Assembly (NCBI GenBank): GCA_014904845.1
Contig: MU119207.1
Span: 1 to 64,000, forward strand
From: Acephala macrosclerotiorum
Lineage: Eukaryota > Ascomycota > Leotiomycetes > Helotiales > Mollisiaceae
Direction: 5' to 3'
Length of the DNA stretch: 64,000 nucleotides
The notes beneath the pieces were generated by a model. The model saw nothing but the letters and a program-made list of their open reading frames with translations. It was not told where the DNA came from and did not search any database. A program made the position numbers and the translations under genes. This document shows positions 20,035 through 32,759 of this stretch, piece after piece. Position 1 is the stretch's first letter. Each line of letters opens with the position of its first letter.

Positions 20035-23000
20035 TCAAGAATTATACAATTCCCTAAACGCACTCTGCCTCCTCATCAACGTTTTCGGGCTATCAAACTC
20101 CTTCAACTCCCCCTTACTCAGCAGCGCAATCCTATCAAAATCCATAATTGTGTCCAACCTATCTACAAGAAGTTAGCGTGGAGTTTCAAAGGATGCCTAG
20201 AGGTCTAGGAGCCGAGCTCTTTGAAGCCTCTCTTAACTGCTCCCAAAATAAGTTTTCGAAGCTCGACTCCCCATGAAATGGTAGATTCGGGCGGGATTTA
20301 TACATACGCGCAACCGCAATAACCGTGCAACCCCCGAACTCCTTCCTAATAACCTGCTGCATCAACTCGTCACTCTTCGTATCAACACTACTCGTCGCCT
20401 CATCCAGAATTACAACCTTGCTCTTCTTCAAAATGGCTCGGGCGAGACAGAATAGCTGGCGTTGACCGTGGGAGAAGAATTCTGTATCGAGCTCAGTATC
20501 GAGACCGCCTTTGTTAGAAACTATGTCCCACAGATGGACTTTCCCAATCGCAGAAATGATGTTGGCGTCGGTATGGTCTCCGTATGGGTCGGCATTGTTG
20601 CGAACGGTGCCTCGAACGAAGAATGGTTCTTGCGGGATGGCATTCAGTCTGGAGCGAACCAGCTCCCTTGGCAGTCTGGTGATATCAATCCCATCAATCG
20701 TAATCGAACTTTCATCTGTGACCTCGAGCATTCTGAAGAGTGTCGTAATCAGCGAGGACTTCCCACTGCCACTGCGACCACAGATGCCGATCTTCTCGCC
20801 GGCTTTGATTGACATATCAAGGTCTCGAATGACCAGATTGTCATTCGCAATATATGATGCAGAGACATTCTTAAACTCAATGCTTCCATACGCTGGCCAA
20901 TTTTGAGGCACTTCTTCGTCCTCTCCTGGAAGGTTTTCGGATGCTGTCTGGTTCGAAAAGTTCATCAGACGAGCGATGGCTCCAATCGAGGTCTCTAGCT
21001 TCGTCCAATTCTGAATAATCTGTGCTAGCGACTCATTGAAACTCATTACATTGAGCAAAGCTAGACCGACGAATCCTGCGCTGATCTCGGTACGCTGCAA
21101 GAGTCAGTACGGATCATGATATCAGATCGGAATAGCCTACAAGCTTGACCACGAGCGTCATCAAGATGACTGCTAGAACCATTACCAGGAGATCTAGAAT
21201 GAGAGCCAGCCAGCGCTGGATGCAGAAAAGAAGATAGTAGGGCTTCTGTGAGACATCGAGGAGAGTCAAATTTCGGTCCTACAATAAGTTAGCCTCAAAC
21301 CCCTAATTGACCCTGACGATTTAGGTTGCTCACTTGGAAGCTCTCACCCCACCCAAAAGCTCTAATTGTGACAAGGCCACTCAGAGATTCGATGAAATGA
21401 GAGTAGAGCGGCGATTTCGCCTCGAGATCAAGCAGTCGTATTTGGCGAGAAGTTCGCAGGTAGTACTTTTGTATAACCCATACAATAAGGACTATGGGTG
21501 GAACCGTGGCAGCAAAGTACCCCGCTGATATACACATCAATGCGGCGCCCATCATCGTGACGACCAAAGAGAACGCCAAGTCGACTAGAGAATATGGTAG
21601 TTCAGCATCCAAGACTGTCATATCCTGACTAAATCTGCAGAGGCATTAGCAAGGACACCAGCTTCAAACGGTCAAGACTCACCTACTCGTGGTCTGTCCT
21701 GTGTCAGTCTTCGTGAAGAACGTCAATGGTGCTTCCATCACAGTCTTTAGCAGCCGAGCATGAAGGACCTCAGCACTACGAGGCACCATGCGCATCGCTA
21801 ATTCCGCAATACCACCAAGCAATCCTGCCTGACCCAAGCCGGATAGTAGTGTGTACATGCCAATATAGAAGCCATTGACTTCGTTTCCACGCTCGGCAAC
21901 AGCCTTTGTCCAGTATGTCAACAAAAATTCTGTCGTTTTGGAGGCGACTCCATACAATACTACCCAGCCAAAGAACATTGAACTGCTTGCCCAGCCAATA
22001 GAGCTGAAGTAATATTTGTATACAGAAAAGTCACCAGTCTGTCTGTTAAGATCATCGGCGCTGATTTCGATCTCCTCAGCTTCTGCGGAAAGAACAGCAG
22101 CTGACTTTGCTGCCGCCGTAGTTGTTTTGGGATTCCGCTCCCTTGGTGAAGGCGACCCTTCCGCCTTCAGTTTCAGCGCAAGGCTTTGGACATACCCGCC
22201 CGCACTCTTTAGTTGCTCGAAGGTGCCTTGCTCGACGATTTGACCTGCGGGGCTAAGAGCAATGATATGGTCGGCATAGCTCAGTCTCCGAACAGCATGA
22301 GTCGCAAAGAGGACCGTGGTACCCATTTGGCGGAATAGCCCTTCTTTTCCGAGAAGGTTGCTACAGATGTGGTCTTCTGTCTCTGCGTCTAATCCTGAAA
22401 ACACATCGTCAAGAATGATGAGCTCCTTCTTCGCGTAGACGGCTCGTGCTAGGGCTAGGCGTTGTTTCTGGCCACCACTCAAGGAAATTCCAGCGCTTCC
22501 TACCTGCGTTGCTATTTGGTGTTAGGAAACTAGTCAGAGCTTCGGGCAAGCAGAACTTACAATGACCCTTTGGTAAAATCGCAATATCACTTTCCAGACC
22601 GCAGCAGTGCACGACCTTGCTGTACCACTTCTCGTTGTACGTGGAAATACCCAAGATATTCTGTTGCAAGGTACCATTGCGTATCCAGGATGTCTGATCA
22701 ACAAATGCAGTATCCGGCGAGTTGCTATATACAAAGCCCTGTGACGATGGGGTCTCTCCAAGTAATCCCTTCAACAGAGTGCTTTTTCCGCTGCCCACAG
22801 GTCCAATGATGAAACAGAGATGGTATCGCTGTAGAGCGAAGTTTAGATCACTCACTGCCGGCTGTGCAGTCAAGCTCCACGCGAAGCTTGCACCCTGCGC
22901 GGCGATTAAGGTGGAGCTGTAATCTTTCTGCTGCATGGTTGATGAGAAAGTTTCCATAGCGATGCCATCATTGAGAGAGGCCATTGAGGAGTCATCCGTA

Positions 23001-24957
23001 TTGGTCGGCCTCACCGAGTCTACCAAGGGCAAGCGATGATCTCTCCTTGCATCGGACTTTAGGAATGACTGAATGCGTTCAAAACAAGCCATTGCGGCGT
23101 TCAGGTTAGGAATAGTCATTACAATAACGTTCATGGGCGTTGACAGGAGCGAAATCAATGATAATGCGGTGTAAGCCGAGGCAGCGTCAAGAGTCCGACC
23201 TGTTGTCTTTGCAATGATAACAAAGACAGCAAAGGTCACCAGTGGGGAGACGGAGCTTGTGCTATTTCCTGCATGGACATTAGTATGGGTTCAAGACCAA
23301 GACGATCGGGGAATAATCAGTACCAAAGAAGACTCTAACACAAAGCAGTTTTCGAAACAAAGTCGATAGTTTCAATTCGGCGACACGAAGACCTTGAATA
23401 ATGCCGGTCAATATGCTGGTGAAGCCAAGCATTTTCACGGACTGGTGTTGTGGTTAGAAAGCTAGGCGTGGTATTACTGTAAGACTGACTTACCTTCATC
23501 GATGAGAGCATATTGGCAGTGACATCAACTCTTGTCTGAATACCCTCCATCCAAATCTTTTGAGCATTGCCCATGTATTTCGACATCACAAGGATGCCTA
23601 TCGTTGAAAAGATCGCTACTGCTGCTGGAGCTAGAAATGCCAGGCCTAATTGCCGATTGAGAAGATACAGTGATATGCCCAACTCAATAGGAACTGCCCA
23701 TATCTCATGGATGTACTGGAAAGCTTGGCAAATGGCCTCTGAGGGTTGTTAGCAGCTTTCTTGGAGACCTGCGAAAACAAAAACTTACCTGTATCGTTTG
23801 ACATCAAAGTGACTGCCACACTCTCATCAAGCGCCGTGATACTCAAATCCATCGTCTTCGCATAAACCAAACTGACCAATGTCCCACGCACCGTCGTGAT
23901 GAATCTGTAGCACATGTGAAAATATGCACCGTTCGATATGGCGAGGCCTAGAAACACGAGTCCAAACGCAGCGGTGAGGCCCCATCCAATACTATCAGGC
24001 TCGTTGATGTTGTTTGCAAAGTTGACCGTTCGCGACAACAAAAATGGCTGTGCATATCGAAACCCAATCATGCAAAGTCTAGGGAAAATACAATACAGAA
24101 GTGGAGTACGAGTTGCATTGAGCGTCGCCCACACCAATGCTCGTTTGCGACTCTTGTCTGCTGCCTTCCATGATTCTTGGGCCACATCATTTAAAAACCT
24201 TGCAGTCATATCGTCATCAATCGGGTACAAGTCTTCGTTGCTCAGTACCCGCATGAAACCCGTTCGCATCAAATTGTTGAGCCAGAAGAAGAAGCTGCGG
24301 CTGTAGATGCCACTCGTGGCTTCAGGAGAGGCATACCTATAGCGGCCCAGAAGAATATGCCTCTTTTCGACAGCTTCCGTGATGAGTACCATGCACTTGA
24401 TACCAATAGCGCTGCTGAAGGCCGCTGCCACGGACTTGGTTGAGCCCAGCATCCACAAGGTCCTGCAACGAGCGATATCGAAAGGGAGAGTGAGCAGAAG
24501 ATAGATATTGATAATTGCGGATGGTCGGATGGAATAAAGGTGTTCTGCATGAGACAATGCACATAGACCTATCGCAACAACCAGAGTGAGTACTGATGCG
24601 GCTATGCTTGCTCGTGTCCTGAGATGAGTTGTTGCAGCAGATAGTCCGAGGATAACAGTTTGCGTGCAGGCGAAAGCTACCAAGAAGAGCTTCATATTAT
24701 TAACGACTGCTAGAAGGGAGTGTATGCGTGTATGGTAGGACTCAACGCACCAATTTATTCTCGTAGAGATGACTTTTGACTACCTTTCGAGGTTTTCCAC
24801 GAAGGGACCATATTCTGAGCGGGAAAGCCAAGAGCAGTAGTATAGAAGGCACGATAGACAATATAGTATCTTGGAAAAGTAGAGTAAAGTCAAACTCCCC
24901 TGGCACAACGGGGCCAAAGGAGTCGAGCGAGTCCAGCCTGGAAGAATTCGAATACAT
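20035..24957 (-). CDS. ABCC (MRP-type) full-size ABC transporter
   Basis: Full-length multidrug-resistance-type exporter, about 1460 residues. Exons (minus): 24957-24747, 24709-23789, 23738-23494, 23441-23324, 23268-22561, 22511-21683, 21634-21334, 21278-21141, 21094-20308, 20162-20035. For intron 1 an in-frame alternative exists (donor after 24751, acceptor before 24689). An N-terminal membrane region (TMD0) precedes two TMD-NBD halves. NBD1 has Walker [10 protein letters not shown], signature LSGGQKQR, Walker B LIILDDVF (Asp in place of the catalytic Glu, usual for this class) and H-loop ATH. NBD2 has GRSGSGKSS, signature [17 protein letters not shown] and AHRLDT. It probably exports organic anions, conjugates or toxins at the plasma or vacuolar membrane; substrate unknown. 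It ends about 100 bp from the tRNA repeats. Confidence 0.92.
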
Positions 24958-25666
24958 GTTGGATGTCCAGCGTCACTTGACTATCCACACTCCCTCATCT
25001 TCGAGTCGAGGATATAGGCTTTATATCAGAAAGCCAAAACGAGATGACCCGATAGAGGGGAGAGATGCAGTAGACTGAGGCGTGTTCAGCCTTCAGGCAA
25101 CATCCAACTTTAATACTTGACTACGAAGACTCGAGACGGGCTCTAGTTTAGGGCAATGATTTGCAGAACGATCTGTCCAATCCAAGCTGCAGGAGAGCAC
25201 GACCAATATCAACGGCGAAAGACGCAATATTGGAAAGATAACGATCAAAAGGAGGTGACGCGGCTGACAAAGGCGACTGCCTTCTTGCCTTCTTGCCTTC
25301 TGGTTGAGGGTGTCCTCGATGTTGATAGAAGCATTATCTCATGCCCGCTTACGGTGCGTGGATGAGGCACCATGCAACCATGATAGCCACCTGCTTCTTT
25401 GGGGAGCCTCCGTACTTGCATGGGCGAAGGCGGCGAAATTCTACTTTGTAGAAGTCTCGGGGTTGAATATCTCTATCAGTGTTTCCAACGCTCGAGCCAC
25501 TGCCACTGAAGCCGCTGACAGCTACCCCGCCTCGAGCCACTAGAATACGCCAAGCAGCCCTAAGACATTCCGAACTTCATGTCATTCCTCTCCTCTTCAC
25601 TCCGAAGATGGCTTCGAAAAGTGGAGCTCCGTGGTTCGGCATACTTGCGTACTTCGAACATATACA

Positions 25667-27082
25667 ATGGCTGCCTCACCCTTGATCATACGCAATCTGA
25701 CCAGCACTCTGCTCGAATTGAAGGTTCTCGAGCGCTTCGATGCTGCCCATTCTGGTGACAACAACAATGGCGGTATTGCGAACATCACTCGCACCCTGAG
25801 TGGTTTTATGGGTAACTTTACAAGCCCATCGTCTTCCCAAATTGCTGCGAAGTCCGAAAGCTTCTCGAATCAGGATGTTTCCATCCCAATTGGACCTTTT
25901 GAGACCAAGACAACCGACATTCAGTCAGAACCAAAAGGGATCCTGCGACTGACGTTCGAGGCAGAAGGACAGCGTTATAGAGTGGACACACCAACTCCAT
26001 CTCAGCGCTCTACTGTCCTCACACCACTCTCACCCGATCCGCGTTTCGAATTCACCGCAGTCCATCTGCCAAAGTCGTCCCACTTGGCACTCTACTCGTC
26101 GGCGAAATTAGAATCGTGGATGGGAAAGCTGAAGAACGAAACTCCTCTTTCGGCTCTGAGCATACCGGGCACCCACAATTCACCGACCCATCATACCGCT
26201 CTACCATCAGTGCGTTGCCAGGCAGTGAGCGTGAAAGAGCAATTAAATAATGGCGTCCGCTTTCTCGATATCCGAGTCCAACCCGAAAGCCCAGCTAATC
26301 CCTCAAAAGATGGACTTATATTGGTCCACAGTGCCTTTCCCATCTCCCTGACTGGCAACAAGTATTTCCGGGATCTGATTAATACCGTCCACGCTTTCCT
26401 CGAAGAGAACCCGAGTGAGACGGTTATAATATCACTAAAAAGAGAAGGAATAGGAAAATCCACAGACCAACAACTCAGCACAATCTTACACCAACATTAC
26501 GTAACTGATCCAAATCGATGGTTCACGGACAACCGCATCCCAACACTGGGAGAGACAAGAAAGAAAGTTGTCCTCATCAGACGGTTTGCCCTAGACGATT
26601 CCTTGAAAGGGGAGAATGGCGGCAAAGGCTGGGCCATCGATGCCGAAAGCTGGCCAGACAACTGTGCCGACGGGACCTGCTCAAGTGGCGAGATTCGAGT
26701 GCAAGACTTCTATGAAGTGGCTGAAAGCGAGAACATTGAGAAGAAGATCACGTTCTCTACCGATCAGCTTGCTAGAGCTGCTGAGGCAGTCTGTGTTACC
26801 CCGAATGAGATGAACGTAGCAGCCGCAGAGGCGGCCAAGCAGCCATTTTTTATGAATTTCTTGAGCGCCTCGAATTTCTGGCGAGCCAATTGTTGGCCGG
26901 ATAGGATTGCTGCTAAGGTAAATCCTTCGATCGTTGACCATCTTTGCCGGAAGCATCATGAACCAGCAGGTTCGGGTGATGGCGGTTGTGGAATTGTTGT
27001 CTGTGACTGGGTTGGCTCTAACGGAGACTGGGATTTGGTGAGATGCATTGTCGGAATGAATACCAAACTTCAGATGAAGTGA
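25667..27082 (+). CDS. PI-PLC X-domain phosphodiesterase, single exon
   Basis: 471 residues from the ATG at 25667; the frame is open a little further upstream but without ATG. The first about 150 residues lack a recognisable domain. From about residue 155 the protein reads as a phosphatidylinositol-specific phospholipase C X domain: LSIPGTHNS with the first catalytic His, NNGVRFLDIRVQ with the Arg used in substrate binding, and LILVHSAFPIS with the second catalytic His. Then follow VIISLKREG and, near the end, FMNFLSASNFWRANC. No Y or C2 domain is present, so it resembles the bacterial/fungal single-domain type, cleaving phosphatidylinositol or GPI without calcium. There is no clear signal peptide, so a cytosolic location is inferred. 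Confidence 0.85.
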   Translation: MAASPLIIRNLTSTLLELKVLERFDAAHSGDNNNGGIANITRTLSGFMGNFTSPSSSQIAAKSESFSNQDVSIPIGPFETKTTDIQSEPKGILRLTFEAEGQRYRVDTPTPSQRSTVLTPLSPDPRFEFTAVHLPKSSHLALYSSAKLESWMGKLKNETPLSALSIPGTHNSPTHHTALPSVRCQAVSVKEQLNNGVRFLDIRVQPESPANPSKDGLILVHSAFPISLTGNKYFRDLINTVHAFLEENPSETVIISLKREGIGKSTDQQLSTILHQHYVTDPNRWFTDNRIPTLGETRKKVVLIRRFALDDSLKGENGGKGWAIDAESWPDNCADGTCSSGEIRVQDFYEVAESENIEKKITFSTDQLARAAEAVCVTPNEMNVAAAEAAKQPFFMNFLSASNFWRANCWPDRIAAKVNPSIVDHLCRKHHEPAGSGDGGCGIVVCDWVGSNGDWDLVRCIVGMNTKLQMK

Positions 27083-27189
27083 GATCTCCCTCCTCAAGTG
27101 AACAACGGAACGAAGACGGGACTTAAGGACATGATGTGATTATGTACCATAGATTTACAAGTAGAATACAATGCCACTATGCACTCCAT

Positions 27190-28215
27190 CTATTCTTTGG
27201 GCGCTTCAACCGAAGGTCCCTTTTCCTCATCCTCCAACATCGTCCTTCTGCCCTCAACAGTGAAATACAGACTCCTTCCAGCACTTTCTAAAGTATTCGT
27301 AATGCCTGCTCCAGCACCTTGCAACATAGCCACCAATTGAGCCCGTAAGCCATCCAAACCACCCTCAATCTTTCCAACCCATTTCGTGCCATCAACATCA
27401 AACACTTTGCCTTCAACACGTGCGCCTAATAGTAACAGCTTCTGAAGACCACTCTGGACGCTAGCATCATGCCATCCTGGGTTGGCTCGTCTCGTCGGTG
27501 CTGGAAAATCGGGCGCACTCGGTGACAGTATTGACATCGCTGCTTTCATATGTAGGGGCGAGACATTTGGAAATGTCAGAAGCATTAGTGGTCCAGAAAG
27601 TAGAGGAGCCAGAGCATGTGCTATTCTTCTATCCGCGACCGCTTCGTGTGCTGCAGCAGACAAAGTGTGCGTCAATCCATCACCACTCGGGCTATACAAA
27701 GGTATCGTAGCAGATGATGGCGTAGCGGGATCTTTAGGATCCGATGTAGAGGGGTAGGAATCCGGCTTATAAAATTCGACGACTCTCAATGCCGCGGCGA
27801 AGATTCCAGTTTGGATGATCTGGATCTTAATCCCATCTGCCAACGGTTCTGAAGTATGACCTGCCGCAACTCTAGCTTCATCCACCTTTCTTAGAGCTTT
27901 TGTAAGCTCTCTCCTTAGTCCTACCCATTCTTGTGACTTGAGGTTGTTGTGTTGAAAGAGGACCATGAGAGGTGTGGAGCGGAGGAGGGATGCATATTGA
28001 CGCAGCAATTGGGACTTTCGGAACTCGGGTGGTTTGTATGAAGGAGGTTGTGTAGATGGAAATCGAGCTATTGGAGGAGAAGAGTGTGTCATTTGCTCAT
28101 GGGAAGCTGCTGGGGTCATTGCTGCTGCTGTGGCATAATGTCGTTGTCGCAGAGGTTGCTTGCATCTTAGGAATGATGCTACTGCCCGCGAAGGCGGATT
28201 TATTCGTGGCGGCAT
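27190..28215 (-). CDS. MRPL11: Mitochondrial ribosomal protein uL10m (MRPL11 type)
   Basis: 341 residues, single exon. The N-terminus is rich in Arg/Ser/Ala with few acidic residues (RAVASFLRCKQPLRQRHY), a typical mitochondrial presequence. The body carries QLLRQYASLLRSTPLMVLFQ, which corresponds to the ribosomal L10 family start in fungal mitochondria. It continues with EWVGLRRELTKALRKVDE and GPLMLLTFPNVSPLHMKAA. uL10m anchors the L7/L12 stalk on the large subunit and so recruits translation factors. It is divergently arranged with TRP4, with start codons about 250 bp apart and a shared promoter region. Confidence 0.8.
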   Translation of the reverse strand: MPPRINPPSRAVASFLRCKQPLRQRHYATAAAMTPAASHEQMTHSSPPIARFPSTQPPSYKPPEFRKSQLLRQYASLLRSTPLMVLFQHNNLKSQEWVGLRRELTKALRKVDEARVAAGHTSEPLADGIKIQIIQTGIFAAALRVVEFYKPDSYPSTSDPKDPATPSSATIPLYSPSGDGLTHTLSAAAHEAVADRRIAHALAPLLSGPLMLLTFPNVSPLHMKAAMSILSPSAPDFPAPTRRANPGWHDASVQSGLQKLLLLGARVEGKVFDVDGTKWVGKIEGGLDGLRAQLVAMLQGAGAGITNTLESAGRSLYFTVEGRRTMLEDEEKGPSVEAPKE

Positions 28216-28465
28216 CTGAGAGGATAGGTCAATATCTATAATAATCTCGAACTATTGCTTGATCACTCACTATTGTGAAGTTGTCTTGAGAGATTCAAAC
28301 AATTGAAGATGCTCGATTGAACCTCGAAATTTTTCCAAAGAAGACTAGCGCCGGTCTGGCTTCAGGCCCGAAATATTCCAAGGTAGTGACTCAAGGTAAG
28401 AACACCACATCCCTTACAGAAAGGTGGATTCCTTTCTGATCAATTGAGCCCAATTGATAGGGACA

Positions 28466-29784
28466 ATGACCCCCAAGGCGGATTTAGTGCCCAGTGCTCC
28501 ACAGCACATCTCGATCACACCACTTCTTAAGAGGCTGTGGCCCTCGCCAGCAGAGAATAACGTGACAGTCGACGAAATCGCTTTGGCCATTGAACACATC
28601 TTCACAGATCAATTGTCTCCGGTCCAGACTGGTGCTCTTCTTACTTGTCTACATTTTACAGGATGGGATCGAAGAGCGGATATCATCGCAAAATGCGCGA
28701 AAGTCATGAGGGAGTTTGCATCTCCAATTGACAAGGGTGTATTAGACAAAGTGGTCAAGGAGCGAGGAAGGGCAGAGGGCGAATATCGTGGAGGGCTGGT
28801 AAGTGAAGCTCGAAAATATGCCGGTACTTTCTATTATGCCGCATTTTACTGACCAATGGCTAGTGTGATATTGTCGGCACTGGAGGTGATTCTCACAACA
28901 CTTTTAATATTTCAACTACTTCTTCGATCCTGGCCTCTTCTCTCTTGCTCCTCAGCAAGCATGGAAATAAAGCATCCACCTCCAAGTCAGGTTCAGCAGA
29001 TTTGCTCCAGGCCACTCAACCCAAGGCGCCAGTTCTGGCTGCAGTCAGACCCGAGACCATCCCAAAAGTCTACGAGAGAACCAATTACGCATTCCTGTTC
29101 GCTCCCATTTTCCATCCTGCAATGAAGTACGTTGCTCCAATTCGAAGGGAGCTCGGATGGAGAACCATTTTCAACCTACTGGGCCCCCTTGCCAACCCTC
29201 TGGAAGGTAGTCTCGAAGTGCATCTTCTTGGGGTTGCTCGCAGAGATATTGGGCCGGTCTTTGCAGATGCGTTGAAGCTGAACGGCGCTAAAAAAGCAAT
29301 GGTAGTTTGTGGTGAGGAAGATCTTGATGAGATCAGTTGTGCAGGTCGAACTTTCTGCTGGAGATTGGTGGACAGATCAACCCATGGAAAGTTATCCTTC
29401 CAAGAGAACGTCGACATCGAGAGCTTTACAGTCTCGCCTCACGACTTTGGACTACCAGCTCATCCTTTAAAAGATGTCTCTCCCGGCAAAGAACCGCACG
29501 AGAACGCAAAGATTCTAATGGACATCCTGAATAACAACATTCCTCGGGATGACCCGATCTTGGATTTTGTTCTCATGAACACTGCTGCCTTGTTCGTCGT
29601 CTCAGGGATCTGTGAAGCTAATACAAGCAACATGGGCCCTGGTGATGATGGCAAGGTGATCAGAGAGAGGGGCCCTGGTGGTGGGAGATGGAAGGAGGGT
29701 GTGAGGCGAGCACGCTGGGCGGTCGAGAGTGGAGCAGCTTTGAGGCAGTGGAACGAGTTCGTGGAGGTTACTAATGGTAGTTGA
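28466..29784 (+). CDS. TRP4: Anthranilate phosphoribosyltransferase
   Basis: Tryptophan biosynthesis: transfers phosphoribose from PRPP to anthranilate. Exon 1 is 28466-28798 and exon 2 is 28864-29784 (intron gtaagt...ggctag, 65 nt), giving 417 residues. Conserved motifs in order: CDIVGTGGDSHNTFNIST (PRPP/Mg binding glycine loop), KHGNKASTSKSGSADLL (anthranilate and PRPP site; the usual Arg of KHGNR is Lys here) and NLLGPLANP. Next come VVCGEEDLDEIS, where most family members have a Gly/His-rich turn followed by DE, and a C-terminal NTAALFVVSG helix. An insertion after the GPGDDGK segment is fungal-type. In fungi this enzyme is encoded separately from the TRP1 fusion. The track-like upstream start is a TTG; the ATG at 28466 is the natural start. 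Confidence 0.93.
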
Positions 29785-30573
29785 GATCCTCGTTTCACCA
29801 ACGAACTTTTGGTCACATTACGGAATTACGAATAGAGAGGGCAGATAGAAGTCATTTTGTCATGGTGAAGCACCTCCAGTATGGGCTTGAGAAAGGGCAA
29901 CTTTATAACAAACAAAATAAAAGGAATGAGTTTTACGAGTCTTGGCTTCAGAAACAAGTCCTCCGACTCTTCTCCGTTCCCATGACCGGACCGGAAGCGT
30001 AACACCCCATTCTCAAATTCGCCTACGCAGCCATCGGGTTCTGGCGGCCGATGTCGCCCTGACAGCTCGCGGGAGCAGCATTCTGTACCTGAACGGTGAC
30101 TTCACCAGCCGCTTTATTACCAGAAACAGCATCGGCACCCGTGATGACGCCTACTAAGCCCTACGAGGGTATATCATCCGTTACCTAGCGGGACCGAAGA
30201 TCGTACTTCATGACCCCGAATTATCCTACTCATAGCCAATGGAACGGTTCCAAATAATTTAATTTTTGAACTATCACCACTACCACGGAGTTCAGCCATC
30301 ACATTGACAACTCACTTTCTTGTTATCAGCACCTGTGTGCAACCACAGTACAACATATTCTTGAACATTTTCGTCGGGTCCACAATATTTTCTATCATAT
30401 ATATACATTTTGTAGTCCATTGATTCCCAAGAAGCTTATCAGTTCCGATTCTGAACCGCCGCGGGGTAATTTCAACCCCACCTACAGCTTGAATCTTCAT
30501 ATCTCAGCATTTGGAACCTTCCCAACACAACTTTTGGTCTAAATATCTCTATTTATCGTCCGACCGATTTACA
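29785..30573. other. Intergenic region
   Basis: Contains the TRP4 3' region and the promoter of the dehydrogenase gene, with AT-rich patches near 30250 and 30390-30410 (TATATATA). No gene, tRNA or repeat is recognised. Confidence 0.55.
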
Positions 30574-31818
30574 ATGGGGAAGCCAGGAGTTCTCCTTCTC
30601 GGAAAGCTCGACCAGTGCGCACTTTTAACTTCCAACTTCCACCCTCTGCTCTTTCCCACCTTGACATCGGAGACTTGCTAACCTAGCTTCTTGACAGCGC
30701 TCACAAAGAATGGGCAGAGAACATCGAATCAATCGCCGAAGTCAAAACGCCCGAGTCTACCTCTCGAGCAGAGTTTCTGGAGGAATGCAAGTCGGGAACC
30801 TTTGAGGGATGTGTGGTTGCATACCGAACATTCGGAAGCTTTTCGATCACTGGCATGATCGATGAGGAAGTTGTGTCTGTCCTGCCAAAGAGTTTGAGAT
30901 TTATCTGCCACAATGGTACGTGTTTGGAATGTCTCCGAGGAAGTTCTAGAGACTAATGAAGAGAATAGGAGCTGGATATGACCAAGTCGATATCCATGCT
31001 TGCACAGAGCACGGCATTCGAGTTTCCAATGTGCCAAAGGCGGTGGACGACGCCACAGCAGATACGAATATGTTCTTGATTTTGGGAGCATTGCGAGGGT
31101 TTAATACCTGTGGGTCTACTTTGTGCTGTCTAATTATCCAGTGTTTTCTGACATAGTACCTCTAGCAATGCTAGCACTTCGAGCCGGAGACTGGAGAGGA
31201 GCCCCAGCACCGCCGCTTGGTCACGATCCGCAAGGCAAGGTTCTCGGTATCCTCGGCATGGGAGGAATTGGACGGAACTTGATGAAGAAAGCTGCTGCTT
31301 TTGGCATGACTACACAATACTACAACAGAACACAGCTGCCTGAGGAATCGAGCGGAGGAGCGAAGTATGTGAGCTTCGAAGAACTGCTCAAGACTAGCGA
31401 TGTCCTCTCTTTGAACCTACCTCTCAACGTAAGTCAAGAGTATGCCCGATATCTATAATCATCAGCTGAACTCTACCAGAAAAACACACGCCACATAATC
31501 TCCACCAAGGAATTCGAAATGATGAAACCAGGTGTCGTAGTCGTCAACACCGCACGTGGAGCAGTCATAAATGAAGCGGCCCTCGTTGAAGCATTGAAGA
31601 AAGGTCAGGTCTGGTCCGCTGGTCTCGATGTCTACGAGGAAGAGCCGAAGATACACCCTGGATTGATCGACAACCCACATGTTCTGCTACTTCCTCACAT
31701 GGGAACATGGACCGTGGAAACACAAACAAAGATGGAGAACTGGTGTATGGGCAACGTGAAGAGTGCTATTGAGACGGGGAAGTTGACAAGCCCTGTTTTT
31801 GAGCAGAAGGATATGTGA
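30574..31818 (+). CDS. D-isomer 2-hydroxyacid dehydrogenase (glyoxylate/hydroxypyruvate reductase type)
   Basis: NAD(P)-dependent reduction of 2-keto acids such as glyoxylate or hydroxypyruvate. Five exons: 30574-30614, 30698-30915, 30969-31109, 31166-31428, 31480-31818, giving 333 residues. The Rossmann dinucleotide motif is GILGMGGIGRNLMKKAAAFG. Catalytic residues are visible: Arg in VNTARGAVINEAALVEAL, Glu in LDVYEEEPKIHPGL and His in LLLPHMGTWT. Substrate-side GAGYDQVDIHACTEHGI is also conserved. All introns are 51-83 nt with GT-AG ends. Similar to the fungal Gor1 group. Cytosolic or mitochondrial location is unresolved, as there is no obvious presequence. Confidence 0.9.
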
Positions 31819-32759
31819 GGTACAAGTGGTTGGATAGAGGGATTGCAGATCCACCGAAGAAGTCTGGTTGAGATATTGGATAACTACAGCTAGGTTGCAT
31901 TTGGAGACTTCCTACTGTTAAGAATAAAGACATAGATCGAGAAACAATTGCGTTGACACATTCCTTGTTCAGGGCGATTGAGGTCCAAGCTGCTCAACTT
32001 CTGTCTCAAACACCCAAGTACTCACTGGATATGTAGCTGGCTTCTTGGAAACTCACGACGACCAGCTTCTGAAAAATCCAAGAGTTCTGGAATATTGAAA
32101 ACCTAAGAAATGTCAGAGTAGGAGTGGTTATAGCACAGTTTGTGGGCAAACTGACTTAGTCCAATGTACAGCCCGAGACCCCTAACGCAAAGCAATATAA
32201 TGACTTGAAAGTCTCAATGGCGGGGCGCAACAAGAGCATGAGCGCCGATGGCGAGAGAGAACAAAACCAACGAGGCATATTTTGTCTTGAGTATCAACGA
32301 CTACCTTGCCTGTGGGAATTACCACAAGCGAAGGGGTAGCCATGCTTAGACTAGAAAGTACATTTTGTGAAGCTCATCCGGATGATCTGAACTTGTTCTG
32401 TTTTGCTCCATGGTCCACCATCATTTCCCCCATAAAAATTCCTCGCGATGATTGCTCACCTGCGCTCTTTCATCATCCCCATTGATCATCCATTCTGCAT
32501 AAATAAAGAGAAAGATGAAAAATTCCCATCTGTCCGTCCTTAGAGTACATCTGACGTAAAAGCGCTCCTAGCAAAGTCTTTAATTCCACCCATGTTGATG
32601 CAGCGCAAGACTTTTGAGATGCAAATGCCTGCCGGCTCGACCAGAAAGAACGAAGACCCATGTTCCCATTTCATGCCAGAGAAAGAAGATGAGTAGAATG
32701 CAATGCGACGCCATAAAGAGAAGACCTTAAGACCATTTAGACTCCAGAGAAGGCACTAA
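31819..32759. other. Intergenic region between convergent genes
   Basis: Holds the 3' regions of the dehydrogenase gene and of the Zn2Cys6 gene. No frame or RNA gene is convincing. Confidence 0.55.
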
